Origin: Actinostola sp. cb2023
Taxonomy: Eukaryota; Cnidaria; Anthozoa; Actiniaria; Actinostolidae
Length of the DNA: 64,000 nucleotides
Assembly (NCBI GenBank): GCA_033675265.1
Contig: JAUJYZ010001198.1
Coordinates: forward strand, 595,001-659,000
Direction: 5' to 3'
The notes below the pieces were generated by a model. The model ran no database searches, had not been told where the DNA came from, and saw only the letters and a list, made by a program, of their open reading frames with translations. Each line of letters opens with the position of its first letter. Positions within the stretch are counted from its first letter, which is position 1. Shown here piece by piece: positions 30,745 through 41,865 of the stretch. The position numbers and the translations under genes were made by a program.

Positions 30745-30836
30745 AGTGACCGTGAACAATGGTACCAAGTCGAGGTTGGCGCGTAACCGTATTTTTCAAC
30801 GCCAACCCCGACTTGGAACCATTGTTCGTGGTCACT
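30745..30836. mobile_element. Palindrome related to 14763-14900
   Basis: AGTGACCGTGAACAATGGTA then CCAAGTCGAGGTTGGCG at the left is mirrored by CGCCAACCCCGACTTGG then AACCATTGTTCGTGGTCACT. GAACAATGGT-CAAGTCGAGG is shared with the 14763-14900 palindrome; the cores differ. Confidence 0.78.
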
Positions 30837-30884
30837 GAATGAAATGTAGCGCTTGGTTCGGTGCCGAAATTGTACAAAGGTAGA

Positions 30885-31400
30885 ATTATAGATTTCGTGA
30901 CTTTGGTCACAGTCAATTACAACCATAGATTGAGTGACCTTGGTCACAGTTAATTACAACCATAGATTGCGTGACCTTGGTCACAGTTAATTACAACCAT
31001 AGATTGCGTGACTTTGGTCTCAATCAATTACAACCATAGATCGCGTGACTTTGGTCACAATCAATTACAACCATAGATGGCGTGACATTGGTCACAGTCA
31101 ATAACAACCATAGATTGCGTGACTTTGGTCAGTCAATAACAACCATAGATTGCGTGACTTTGGTCAGTCAATTACAGCCATAGATTGCGTGACTTTGGTC
31201 TCAGTCAATTACAACCATAGATTGCGTGACTTTGGTCATAATCAATTACAACCATAGATTGCGTGACATTGTTCACAATCAATTACAACCATAGATTGCG
31301 TGACTTTGGTCTCAATCAATTACAACCATGGATTGTGTGACTTTGGTCAGAATCAATTACAACCATAGATTGCGTGACTTTGGTCATAGTCAATTTCATA
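30885..31400. repeat. 37-bp minisatellite downstream of gene A
   Basis: About 14 units of AGATTGCGTGACTTTGGTCA plus CAGTCAATTACAACCAT. One more unit (31511-31556) runs into gene A's stop codon. Read on the gene strand, every unit contains GGTTGTAATTGA, the last codons and stop of the gene, and a GTGACCAAAGTCAC hairpin. The same array follows genes B, C and D. Confidence 0.93.
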
Positions 31401-31542
31401 AACAATTTCAACTAGGCCTGTCCCGACTGCGCTGGAAAAATCCTAGAAAGGTGCTTGCAAAAATGCATAAAAAGTGCTAAAAAGTGTGAAAAAGTGCGAA
31501 AAAAGTGAATTACACCCATAGATGGCGTGACTTTGGCCACAT

Positions 31543-33898
31543 TCAATTACAACCATACAGTTCAACTCTCATTGTTGGATTTAGATGCCATTCTTGTACA
31601 GCGAATCGAACGTGTCTGGCCGAGAAAGGAACTGGCAGGATATGTGACACCACTGTATTCGTGTCAAAATTTCCATGAAAAAACTGAAAAAGAAGAAAAC
31701 TTTACTGATTCATCCACAGCAAAATTCCTTATATCGTGAAATTGCCTAAAGCTCCATAGTTAGTCATATTTGAGGCACAAAGGTGTGACTCCAGTGCATC
31801 ATGGGAGTTACTAATTCCCAAGTCCAACACATTTTGAATGTCACTTGAATTTTCTTCACTGCAATGTTCTTGTTTTGTACAAGACGTTCATGAAGAAAAT
31901 GGTTGCAAATAGAAACTCCCATGATCCTTCAGAATCACATCTTACACCGTATATTATTATAAATTGAACTCACCATGGTACCACTGACACCATATGTGGT
32001 CCACTGACCGCCTGCATCGTCACTGTACTTCAGCGTGTAGTTTGTAACATACTGATTGTAGTTGGCAGCTCTTCCCTGTGTGGCTACTTTATGAACGGTT
32101 TTCTTTGAACCGAGATCAATCTGTAAATGATGACCTAAACTAGCCATACTAGGTTTAGGGCCCCATCCACCACCTCCCAGGTTGCGATTCAGCCTGCCAT
32201 TCCAGGGTTCCACATGGTAGCTATAGTAAGAGGATGCTGTGATCTGAGAGTCCAAAATCCGTCCATCTTCCATCCCAAAAGGCTTACCACAATCTGAAAA
32301 TAAAAAGACATACTGAGATCACGGCTTCAGCTTTGCTCGGCAAGATATCTTGGATGTTTACAATCTTCTAATCTTTGACCAAGTAGACCGCATATGACCA
32401 GAAATGAAACTGACGTCTACTTCTGCTCAGGTATGTTAAGGCCTGGGTATTTTTCTCTTCCAAAATGGCCGCCACAAATCAATAGGGGGTGGTCTATATT
32501 CTCATCTTTGTAAACTATTGTTTTGATATTTTGGCAGATGTGATGAGGTCGCAATACTAACACTTTCTGATAACAGTTTCCATGGAAACATGTAATCTGA
32601 CCTTTGAACCCTTATTGTAAGAAAATTTGATAAAGCCTCTGGGAGATAGGTAGACTCTTTAAATATTGCGGGTATCTTTGCGTAATTGTATCAGGGTTAG
32701 TGTATACATTATCGATCCAACTGGAATGGGTGGAACTTTTAAGGGAAAGGCTAATTAAGGTAAATGTGAATTTGATATCCTGAATTTTCTAAGAAATTAA
32801 CTTACTTTTCGAAGATATCTAGTTGGACTGAAAAACTACATGACAACATGCTTTACTTCCACCCTTTTACTCTCTGATATTTGTACGCTTTACTGCTCTC
32901 CCGAAGCATTATATCATATTTTCTTGCAATTGAGGTCAAATGTCACAGGACGTGTCACCATGGCAACAGTATAAGCCAAAATGTAGAATAGGAAAGTTTA
33001 TATTAAATGTAGTGAACTCGATGCTATTGGGTACAACCAACCAAAGTTAGACTACTGTTCACCTTGAAAGGCCGTGCCGGGTCAGCCTTGACCCAGGCCT
33101 TAATATACCTGAGTGTATGTTCATACTCACCCAATTCACAATGAATTCCAGAGAACAATTCTTGACATTTGCAGGTGTAGGTGTCGTTGGTGTAGACTGG
33201 AATACAAACACCGTTGTTCTTGCATGGTTTGGACAAACATTTGGTCTGGAGTTTAAGGTGTAAAACAAAGTTGTAATTGCTGTAACATATTACCAACTAA
33301 CTATACAAAGTAAATGGGAATAAAATAAAGGCTATTGTATTGTATTGCATGTATACATATTTGGCGAGTCAGTTTTGCCTGGCGTCCACACTCAAATGAT
33401 CGTTTTCTGATCGAAAACGTAGAGACATTTGAAAAGGAGCTCTATCGTATTACTGTAATCACACAAAACAAAGTTCATTCAAACTATGAAATGACAATGA
33501 ACACTTTTTCTCACCATGATGGTAAAGTGGTAGTAGTTGTCGTTGCCTGTGAGATTGTTGGATTTGTTGAACATGTCTGATTCAAGCAACTCACACTGAT
33601 ACTGTCCATTGGAATCAGGAAGCTTCGCCACATTTAAAGACCGGCATATTAGATCTGCAATACAACGTAACAGACAAGCTTCTTTCTTTTTGAGCTGCAG
33701 GACTTTGAACGGTGTGACGCTTAAATACTTATTCTGAAGTTTGACAAAATCGGCCAAATTAAGTCGCGTTTTTGCATCGCGCACGAGTGAAGTGTTGGCT
33801 GCACTGTATTTGATGACATCAAGATTATCACATTTGGTTTGAACGGAATAACATGAAAGTATCCAAACCAAGGAAGCCAAGGCTGCGATGACATCCAT
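31543..33898 (-). CDS. Gene A: secreted PAN-EGF-F5/8C (discoidin) protein, four exons
   Basis: Exons in transcript order 33515-33898, 33131-33245, 31974-32293 and 31543-31683 (384, 115, 320, 141 nt) join in phase to 319 residues. Donors are ATG|GTGAG, TTGG|GTGAG and ATG|GTGAG; acceptors CTCCAG, TTTCAG and TTTCAG. Residues 1-22 are a signal peptide (ALASLVWILSC). About 23-128 form a PAN/apple-like domain (EACLLRCIADLICRSLN, YQCELL). 129-166 are an EGF domain (KPCKNNGVC, YTCKCQ) with six Cys. 167-319 are an F5/8C/discoidin domain: CGKPFGMEDG, WNGRLNRNL, HLQIDLGSKK, VATQGR, and the closing RVELYGC. F5/8C domains bind glycans or phospholipids, so an extracellular adhesion or recognition role is inferred. 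Gene C is almost identical, introns included. The 3' end merges into the 37-bp minisatellite. Confidence 0.92.
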
Positions 33899-33961
33899 AC
33901 TGGAACAGCTCTGGGTGACAACTGCATCGTTTGCGTGCTTAAGTTATAAACAAACTCATTA

Positions 33962-34000
<39 letters not shown>

Positions 34001-35639
34001 AAATGAATTGGCAAAACAGTGTTTTTTTTTAGTTTTGAAAACGTCCAAAAACATTTGCATATCTGTTCAACCAATTCCACGAAACTCAAGAATATATATT
34101 AGCTATATTTAACAATTATATAATAATAATAATAATAATATTTAATCTTTAAGGAGGAAGCGTCCATCACATAACGTGGTTTTCAGGGAGGTCCTCAAAT
34201 AATATACAATAGAATGAAAATAAAATAATTATAAAATTATTCGCCTGACAATGTTTCAAATCCATTGCTTATTACAACGATGTTTTTAGTTTCGAAAACT
34301 TCCAGAGTTATTTGCAGATTCCTAGTACTGATTTTAAAAGTATTCAAGTTCAAACTCCATCTAATTTTTGGTTTTCTGTCGTTAATATTGTAATACTATC
34401 AATACTGTAAAAATAATAATGTGTAATAAGAGTGAACTGAAGTTGATGAAAGTTAAAAATAAACTCAATAAAACTGAAAAGTTATCTGGACAGTCATACA
34501 TATTGCGAGGATATCGGAAAGTTCCTCTTAAATATCTACTAGTATGCCGGAGACAAACCGATACGAGAAAACAATTAAGAATGGAAGACGCCGGCTCACA
34601 AAACATGAATTAATAATTCACGACTTCAAAAATGCTTGGATAAAGTTTGTTCAACTTTAATCTTGAATTCTGCAAGAATTACAAATCGTCTGCGAAGCTA
34701 TACATGAAGCACTCGAAAGAGTTTTTAATTTCTCGTGTGAAGTCAGTTTCAGTCGGATGTCAGCTGCTATGTGTACGTATTCGTCACTCTGGTAACTAAG
34801 AAATAGCTAGATAATCACTGCATGGGAGATATTTATTTTTAATTTTTCAGTTCTTTAATTCAATGTTGTTGTTAGACCTGGGCTGACTACTTGTCAACAT
34901 GAATTGATCTTGAAAACCCAAACACTTTGTGATATCGTGTACTTGTTGTCGATGCTGAAACACATTTGAGAAAAGTGTGTTTTGAACTGTCCTATGTTTC
35001 TCAAAGTCATGATAATAATTGATACGAGGACACAACAAAGTGTTGTTAATTACACCTTACTTTAATGAGCTTTTAAATTAAAATTAAAATCATTAAATTA
35101 AATTAAATTTTCCCAATTCATTCTGAGCCCCATCCAATAACTGTTTATTAAAAACACCTGTCAGCCACCGTTCAGATTACAACGAAAAAAATTCTTCAGA
35201 TTGTTCTTGTAAATAGCTTATCGTTTCCTCACCAAACTCTAGAAATCTTTAAAAGTCCGATAACACTCACATCGGTGTGCATAATTATACCCTCACCAAC
35301 AAACTATCCAATCAAATCCGTATTTTGGTCACCTGCCGATCCAATAGAGTCGTGCAACCGGGGCCTGGTGGTTACATGTAAGCAGACGAAGTGCGATACA
35401 GAGCCCGGCCCATCACTGGCTAAATTTACATGTGCATCAGTAGTGGACAAAAATGGTGATCAATGGGGAGTTTGCAGGTCTTGCGTGACATTTTAAATTT
35501 TAATTCATCGAAATTACTTCAAAATTTCAATTTTTGCTAACTTTGGTGTGCTCTTTTCAAATTATATTTTTGTTGGAGTAAAATTTAAAATGTCACTCAA
35601 GACCTGCAAACTCCCCATTATATAATTAATTACAAACAC
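33899..35639. other. Intergenic spacer of the duplicated unit
   Basis: About 1.7 kb upstream of gene A, repeated upstream of B (40089-41570), C (44228-46095) and D (47932-49700). It holds an AAT microsatellite at 33964-33997 and a second at 34122-34140. The phrases CAGTCATACATATTGCGAGG and GATAACACTCACATCGGTGT appear in every unit. Frames within it differ between copies, so no gene is called. Promoters of the A-D genes should lie in its first few hundred bases. Confidence 0.7.
35461..35624. mobile_element. MITE AATGGGGAGTTTGCAGGTCT, unit A copy
   Basis: AATGGGGAGTTTGCAGGTCT then TGCGTGACATTTTAAATTTT at the left is mirrored by AAAATTTAAAATGTCACTCA then AGACCTGCAAACTCCCCATT. A longer version lies at 45842-46082; unit B has only a left arm (41480-41570). 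Confidence 0.82.
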
Positions 35640-35925
35640 AGATCGCGTGTCTTTGAATAGATTGCGCAACTTTGGTCACAGTGGATTGCAACCATAGATT
35701 GCGTGACTTTGGTGACAATCAATTACAACCATAGATTGCGTGACATTGGTCACAGTCAATTACAACCATAGATTGCGTGACTTTGGCCACAATCAATTAC
35801 AACCATAGATTGCGTGACATTGGTCATAGTCAATTACAACCATAGATTGCGTGACACTGGTCACAGTCAATTACAACCATAGATTGTGTGACATTGGTCA
35901 CATTCAAATACAACCATACAGTTCA
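35640..35925. repeat. 37-bp minisatellite downstream of gene B
   Basis: About seven units of the same repeat as 30885-31400, running into the stop codon of gene B at 35904-35906. Confidence 0.9.
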
Positions 35926-36108
35926 ACTCTTATTGTTGGATAATTATGCCACTTTTGGACAACGAATCGAACGTGTCTGGCTGAGAAAGGAACTGGCAAG
36001 ACATGTGACACCACTGTATTCATGTCGATATTTCCTGGAAAAAGCTGCGAAAAAAAGAAGAACAAATTTAAATTACAGTCAGGGCCGTACACAGCACAGG
36101 GACAGGGG

Positions 36109-36240
36109 AGCAGTTACCCCCCCCCCCCCCCCCCCTTAACAAGGCGGGGGGAAATACCAAAAAGTACTGAGAACTGTACTTTTTCTTCTTCTTTCTGTTA
36201 TATACGTACTGTCCCCCCCCTCCTCCACCTTGAATTTTGG
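36109..36240. repeat. Short inverted repeat with poly-C, inside intron 3 of gene B
   Basis: AGGGCCGTACACAG near 36082 and its approximate inverse TTACGGCCCTGACAG near 36248 bracket a poly-C stretch (36117-36135), a GGCGGGGGGAAATACC patch and a second CCCCCCC run. It looks like an insertion absent from intron 3 of A and C. Confidence 0.5.
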
Positions 36241-37156
36241 GTTATATTTACGGCCCTGACAGTATGTAGTGAAATAGCCCAAAACACTATAGTGAAAATA
36301 TGTAAGCAAAACTGACTCACCATGGTACCACTGACGTCACCATATGTGGTCCACTGACCGCCATCGTCACTGTTCTTCAGCGTGTAGTTAGTAACATACT
36401 GATTGTAGCCAATACCTCTTCCCTGTGTGGCTACTTTATGAACGCTTTTCTTTGAACCGAGATCAATCTGTAAATATTGTCCAGCTGCAAAATATCTTGC
36501 CAACCATCCACCTCCCAGGTTGCGATTCAGCCTGCCATTCCAGGGTGCCACATTGTTGCTAAAGTAAGAGGATGCTGTGATCTGAGAGTTCAAAATCCGT
36601 CCATCTTCCATCCCAAAAGGCTTACTGCAATCTGAAAATAAAAGTTTGGTTATCAGGTTTTTGGAAAAGTAGCGTTAATTAGGATAAAAGAAGCTCAGTC
36701 TTAGATTTTAATTTAGTCTCCAGCTGTAAACAATGAATGTCATGCAAATCATGAAATGTTGTCCTATTTTGAAATTGTAAATCATGACAATGATTTAATA
36801 GCTTACAGCACAAAACTGAGCAGGCACTTTCGAGTGTTCTTCAATGCTGGCTTAGGAAATCTTATTTCAACTCAGTGACCAATTAAAGGAAAACTATTCT
36901 TGTGTTCAAAAAGCCGTGCTGTGGTGCTTCATGCTAAACATGGTGATAAATATTCCTTTTTGCATTTTATATTTCACATTTCACAACGTTTTTGAAAACA
37001 GGTGTAAATACCAGTTTCACAATGATTTCCAAAGACCAATTCTTGACATTTGCAGGTGTAGGTGTCGTTGGTGTAGACTGGAATACAAACACCGTTGTTC
37101 TGGCATGGTTTGGACAAACATTTGGTCTGGAATTTAAGGTATAAAACAAAGTTGAA

Positions 37157-39610
37157 TAATAATAATTTAATAGACGTTTTCTAAGTATTGATAGGTATTG
37201 GGTCGGCCTACTTTTATAGCCACAGTAGCAAAGTGTCGTGTAACTATAGAGAAGCCAAGGAAGCTAAGAAGTTCAATATTACAAAAAATTCTCCCGAACT
37301 AAGAGTTGCATATCAAACTTATGTCCTGCATCATTGAACATTTGCTCCTGTTGGGATCCATTATCACGCGGACAACGTTTTTTGTTAATGCTTTGTTTAC
37401 TAATGCACGTTTGAGGCCCGATTGATCCAGCAATTTGTTCACTATGACCGCTAAATAAAGCAGATTCGTACGTGACTGGTTTATCATTTCTGAATTCATC
37501 TTTTTCCTTTGACAATGTGTAAATCAGGTAGCTCAAATATAAGAGAGGATGGAAAAGCTGCATATGTTTCCTCAACGGGAAAATATATCACAAATTCGAA
37601 CTAACTTTAATTATTGATCTCGTGTGAAAATATTGGAAATTGCCTTCATAAAACGTCCTTTCCGAGCCATAATTTATTTGCGAATTCGCCTATGTAGCTT
37701 CTACATACAGACCGGGATACAGAGCACCAATATGATGTTCACAATTACGTATACCAAACAAATTGTTTTAGATTTCATTTTGACGCAGCTTAATTAAGTT
37801 TAATATACATGTATTTTATATCAAAATGCGCGTACAATTACAGAGCATTAGAATCTGGCGATTCAGAGGGATTTTGTGTGCAGCGTATGTCACGCTCTCC
37901 TATATCTCTTCAGCCGAGATTTCAGTTCGATTGACTTTGAAGAAACGGAAAATGACGCGGTCAAATATATTTATTTTTGCTTGAATTGCTAGCTTATTCA
38001 TTCCTTACATATTCGTCTTTTATTTTTTGATGGTAGGTTTTTGATTTTGATTTTAACCGTGCAGTGAAAAGCAAAAATTTATCAAAATCATGCTGCTTTA
38101 TCGGATAGACCGCCGTCGCCTCATCTCCATATGTGAAACAATGACCTTTTGTATAACATAAGTTTGATATGCATAGTTATAAATAAGTCTTATGACAACA
38201 GACCAATTTTAATTTTAATGTTAAAACACGTTTCAATTCCAATAAGCCTGAACTGAACACAGCTGAATTGTTTCCTGACATGATATAACTGCACTGATTA
38301 TATTTTAGAGTAATTATCTCAGGAATACTGGTTTCTCTGCCATGTGCAGTGGAGTACAAACTACAAAGACGCTATTGAAAAAGATAAGATAATCAATCAC
38401 AAGATTTGAAAAAAAAAACACGATCTGCGAGTATTTCAAGAATCAATCTTACGCCCAGATTAGTACTCCATTCTCATTGTTAGAATTGCCCACTCATTGA
38501 CACGGCTGGGTTAATTAAGTTATGGGAGGCGCGACTGTGCCTCTGGCCGTTGACTGATATATTGTCAGGGGCAACCTACACACAAAAGAAGTGCTGAGGT
38601 GAATCAGAATTGTAAACCCGATCAGTTTTTGGTTACTTCTTTTCAAAATTCAAAAAACTCCTGAACCCCTTGACCCCCAAAATTCCCTCCGTTATGAAAC
38701 CATAAATATGTTACTTCGTGACTTGACGAAGGGGAACCGCAAGCGTGTGCTTCCAGACCGGCACAAAATTGTGAATGCTCCCAGCGACGAAACTTTAAGG
38801 GTCTCTAATTCTTATTAGGTGAGCAGTGTCCATGATATGCCTGCTCCATAGATCATTTCCATGGACGGTAATAGCCCAGCCCAGCTAGTAGGATTTCCTT
38901 CCCAATCACACCAACGTTCCCTATTGGGATGTGCCAAGCAATCAACCAATGCAAAATGGAAGGGAGGCCTAAAAACCTGCCAACACGAACAGCTAATAGT
39001 ACACGGGAGAGAAATGTCCACTAGCCAGGCCGGACCAGGGACCCGTCCAAAGAAAGGTCATAGGGTGTGATTTAGAGTACCCTTCTGGTTCGACCTGGAA
39101 AGTGGTGAGAAAAGGGAAGCGTAAAACATGCACGGGCAATGTTGATAAATACCACCGTAACACACTGTGGCTGGTCATGGTTAGTCAAGCCCTGAGGGGC
39201 AAGAAGTCGACCACCCAAACACGACCAACATCAAAATACGTCCGCTACAACCACCTAGCAATTTAGCCTGAACCGAACACACGACCACTGACAGAAATAC
39301 GGTCGCTACAACAACCTAACAATTTAGCCTGAACCGAGCACACGGTCAATGAGATTAATACTGAATTGAATTACAACTAAACTGACCAACGACGAAGCAC
39401 TCTCTCCTGACAGCCATTGCACGGCCGCACAAAATTAGGTAGGGTCGTCACACGACTAGGGCCGACATGCGGCCAAATAAATTTAGCTAGGGTCGTAGGT
39501 CGGACTCACGACTAAACCGGCACTTTTCTAAGGACCGACACACGGTCAAACAAATTTAGCTAGTCGCCACACGATCAAACGCCGAAACTCGGTCGAACAC
39601 ACGACCAACG
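37157..39610. other. Gene B-specific insertion in intron 1
   Basis: B follows A, C and D up to about 37156 and again from about 39611 (GACATTTGAAAAGGAGCTCT). Between them 2.45 kb replaces about 157 bp. Its right part has imperfect 60-bp repeats (ATTTAGCCTGAACCGAACAC with ACGACCA or ACGGTCA) and composition unlike the surrounding DNA. The 98-codon minus frame at 37279-37575 has no domain I recognise. The origin is unknown, probably a mobile element. Confidence 0.65.
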
Positions 39611-41569
39611 ACATTTGAAAAGGAGCTCTATCGTATTAATGTCATCACACAAAACAAAGTTCATTCAAACTATAAAATGACAATGAACACTTTTTCTCAC
39701 CATGATCGTAAAGTGATGGTAGTTGTCGTTGTCTGTGAGATTGTTGGATTTGTTGAACATGCATGTCTGATTCAAGCAACTCACACTGATACTGTCCATT
39801 GGAATCAGGAAGCTTTGCCACATTTAAAGACCGGCAATTGAGATCTGCAATACAACGTAACAGACAAGCTTCTTTCTTCTTGAGCTGCAGAACTTTGAAG
39901 GGTGTGACGCTTAAATACTTATTCTGAAGTTTGACAAAATCGGCCAAATTAAATCGCGTTTTTGTATCGCGCACGAGTGAAGTGTTGGCTGCACTGTATT
40001 TGATGACATCAAGATTATCACATTTGGTTTGAACGGAATAACATGAAAGTAACCAAACCAAGGAAGCCAAAACTGCGATGACATCCATACTGGAACAGCA
40101 CTGAGTGACAACTGCATCGTTTGCGTGCTTAAGTTATAACAAACTCATTAATTAATAATAATAATAATGAGAAATGAATTGGTGAAACAATTTTTTTTAG
40201 TTTTGAAAACGTCCAAAGATATTTGCACATCTGTTCAACCAATTCTACGAAACTCAAGAATATATATTAGCTATAGTTAACAATTATTCGCCTGACAATG
40301 ATAATGTTTCAAAACCATTACTTATTACAATGATGTTTTTAGTTTCGAAAACTTCCAGAGTTATTTGCAGATTCCTAGTACTGATTTTAAAAGTATTCAA
40401 GTTCAAACTCCATCTAAGTTTTTGTTTTTCTGTCGTTAATAATGGAATACTATTAATACTGTATAAATAATAATGTGTAATAAGAGTGAACTGAAGTTGA
40501 TGAAAGTTAAAAATAAACTCAATAAAACTGAAAAGTTATCTGGACAGTCATACATATTGCGAGGATATCGGAAAGTTCCTCTTAAATATCTACCAGACAA
40601 ACCGATACAAGAAAACAATTAAGAATGGAAGACGCCGGCTCACAAAACATTAATTAATAATTCACGACATCAAAAATGCTTGGATAAAGTTTGTTCAACT
40701 TTAATCTTGAATTCTGCAAGAATTACAAATCGTTTGCGAAGCTATACATGAAGCACTCGAAAGAGTTTTTAATTTCTCGTGTGAAGTCAGTTTCAGTCGG
40801 ATGTCAGCTGCTATGTGTACGTATTCGTCACTCTGGTAACTAAGAAATAGTTAGATAATTACTGCATGGGAGATGTTTATTTATTCAATCAGGTTGTTGT
40901 TCGACCTGGGCTGACTACTTGTCAACATGAATTGATCTTGAAAACCCAAACACTTTGTAATATCGTGTACTTGTTGTCAGTGCTGAAACACATTTGAGAA
41001 AAGTGTATTTTGAACTGTCCTATGTTTCTCAAAGTCTTTATAATAATTGATACGAGGACACAACAAGGTGTTGTTAATTACACCTTACTTTGATGAGCTT
41101 TCAATTTAAAATCAAAAAATTAAATTAAATTTTCCCAATTCATACTGAGCCCCATCCAATAACTGTTTATTAAAAACACCTGTCAGCCCTCGTTCAGTTT
41201 ACAACGAAACAAATTATTCAGGTTGTTCTTGTAAATAGCTTATCGTTTCATCACCAAACTCGAGAAATTTTTAAAAGTCCGATAACACTCACATCGGTGT
41301 GCATAATTATACCCTCACCAACAATCTATCCAATCAAATCCGTATTTTGGTCACGTGCCGATCCAATAGAGTTATGCAACCGGGGCCTGGTGGTTACATG
41401 TAAGCAGACGAAGTGCGATACACTAGCCCATCACTGACTAAATTTGCATGTGCATCAGTAGTGGACAAAAATGGTGATCAATGGGGAGTTTGCAGGTCTT
41501 GCGTGACATTTTAAATTTTAATCCAACATTAACCGAAGTTGGCTTTTTTCTTAAAACGGCGTATGGCAA

Positions 41570-41865
41570 ACACAGATCGCGTGTCTTTGAATAGATTGTG
41601 CAACTTTGGTCACAGTCAATTACAACAATAGATTGCGTGACATTGGTCACAGTCAATTACAACCATAGATTGCGTGACATTGGTCACAGTCAATTACAAC
41701 CATAGATTGCGTGACATTGGTCACAGTCAATTACAACCATAGAGTGCGTGAAATTGGTCACAGTCAATCAAACAATAGATTGCGTGACATTGGTGCCAAT
41801 TACAAAAGATTGCGTGACATTGGTCACAGTCAATTACACCCATAGATGCGTGACTTTGGCCACAT
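41570..41865. repeat. 37-bp minisatellite downstream of gene C
   Basis: About seven units, some shortened, leading into the stop codon of gene C. Confidence 0.9.

Larger units (their letters stand above)
35904..40088 (-). pseudogene. Gene B: PAN-EGF-F5/8C paralogue with a 4-bp frameshift in exon 1
   Basis: Exons in transcript order 39701-40088, 37012-37126, 36321-36631 and 35904-36044. Exon 1 is 388 nt instead of 384 because CATG is duplicated at about 39759-39766 (GAACATGCATGTCTG; the paralogues have GAACATGTCTG). The frame is lost after ELLESDM, and the shifted reading enters the EGF exon out of phase. All other exons keep their splice sites and open frames: EGF, the F5/8C core (CSKPFGMEDG, WNGRLNRNL, YLQIDLGSKK) and closing RVELYGC. 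Sequence details (311-nt exon 3, PTIRVELYG) group it with gene D. Intron 1 is 2.6 kb against 0.27 kb in A, C and D, owing to inserted sequence. It is either a young pseudogene or an assembly error at four bases. Confidence 0.8.

Noticed and set aside
34382..34606. Minus-strand frame repeated in several spacers (34382, 40436, 44757)
   Set aside because: The frame is shifted or cut in each copy, so it is not under coding constraint.
38815..39178. Overlapping 60-70-codon frames inside the gene B insertion
   Set aside because: They overlap on both strands and show no domain.
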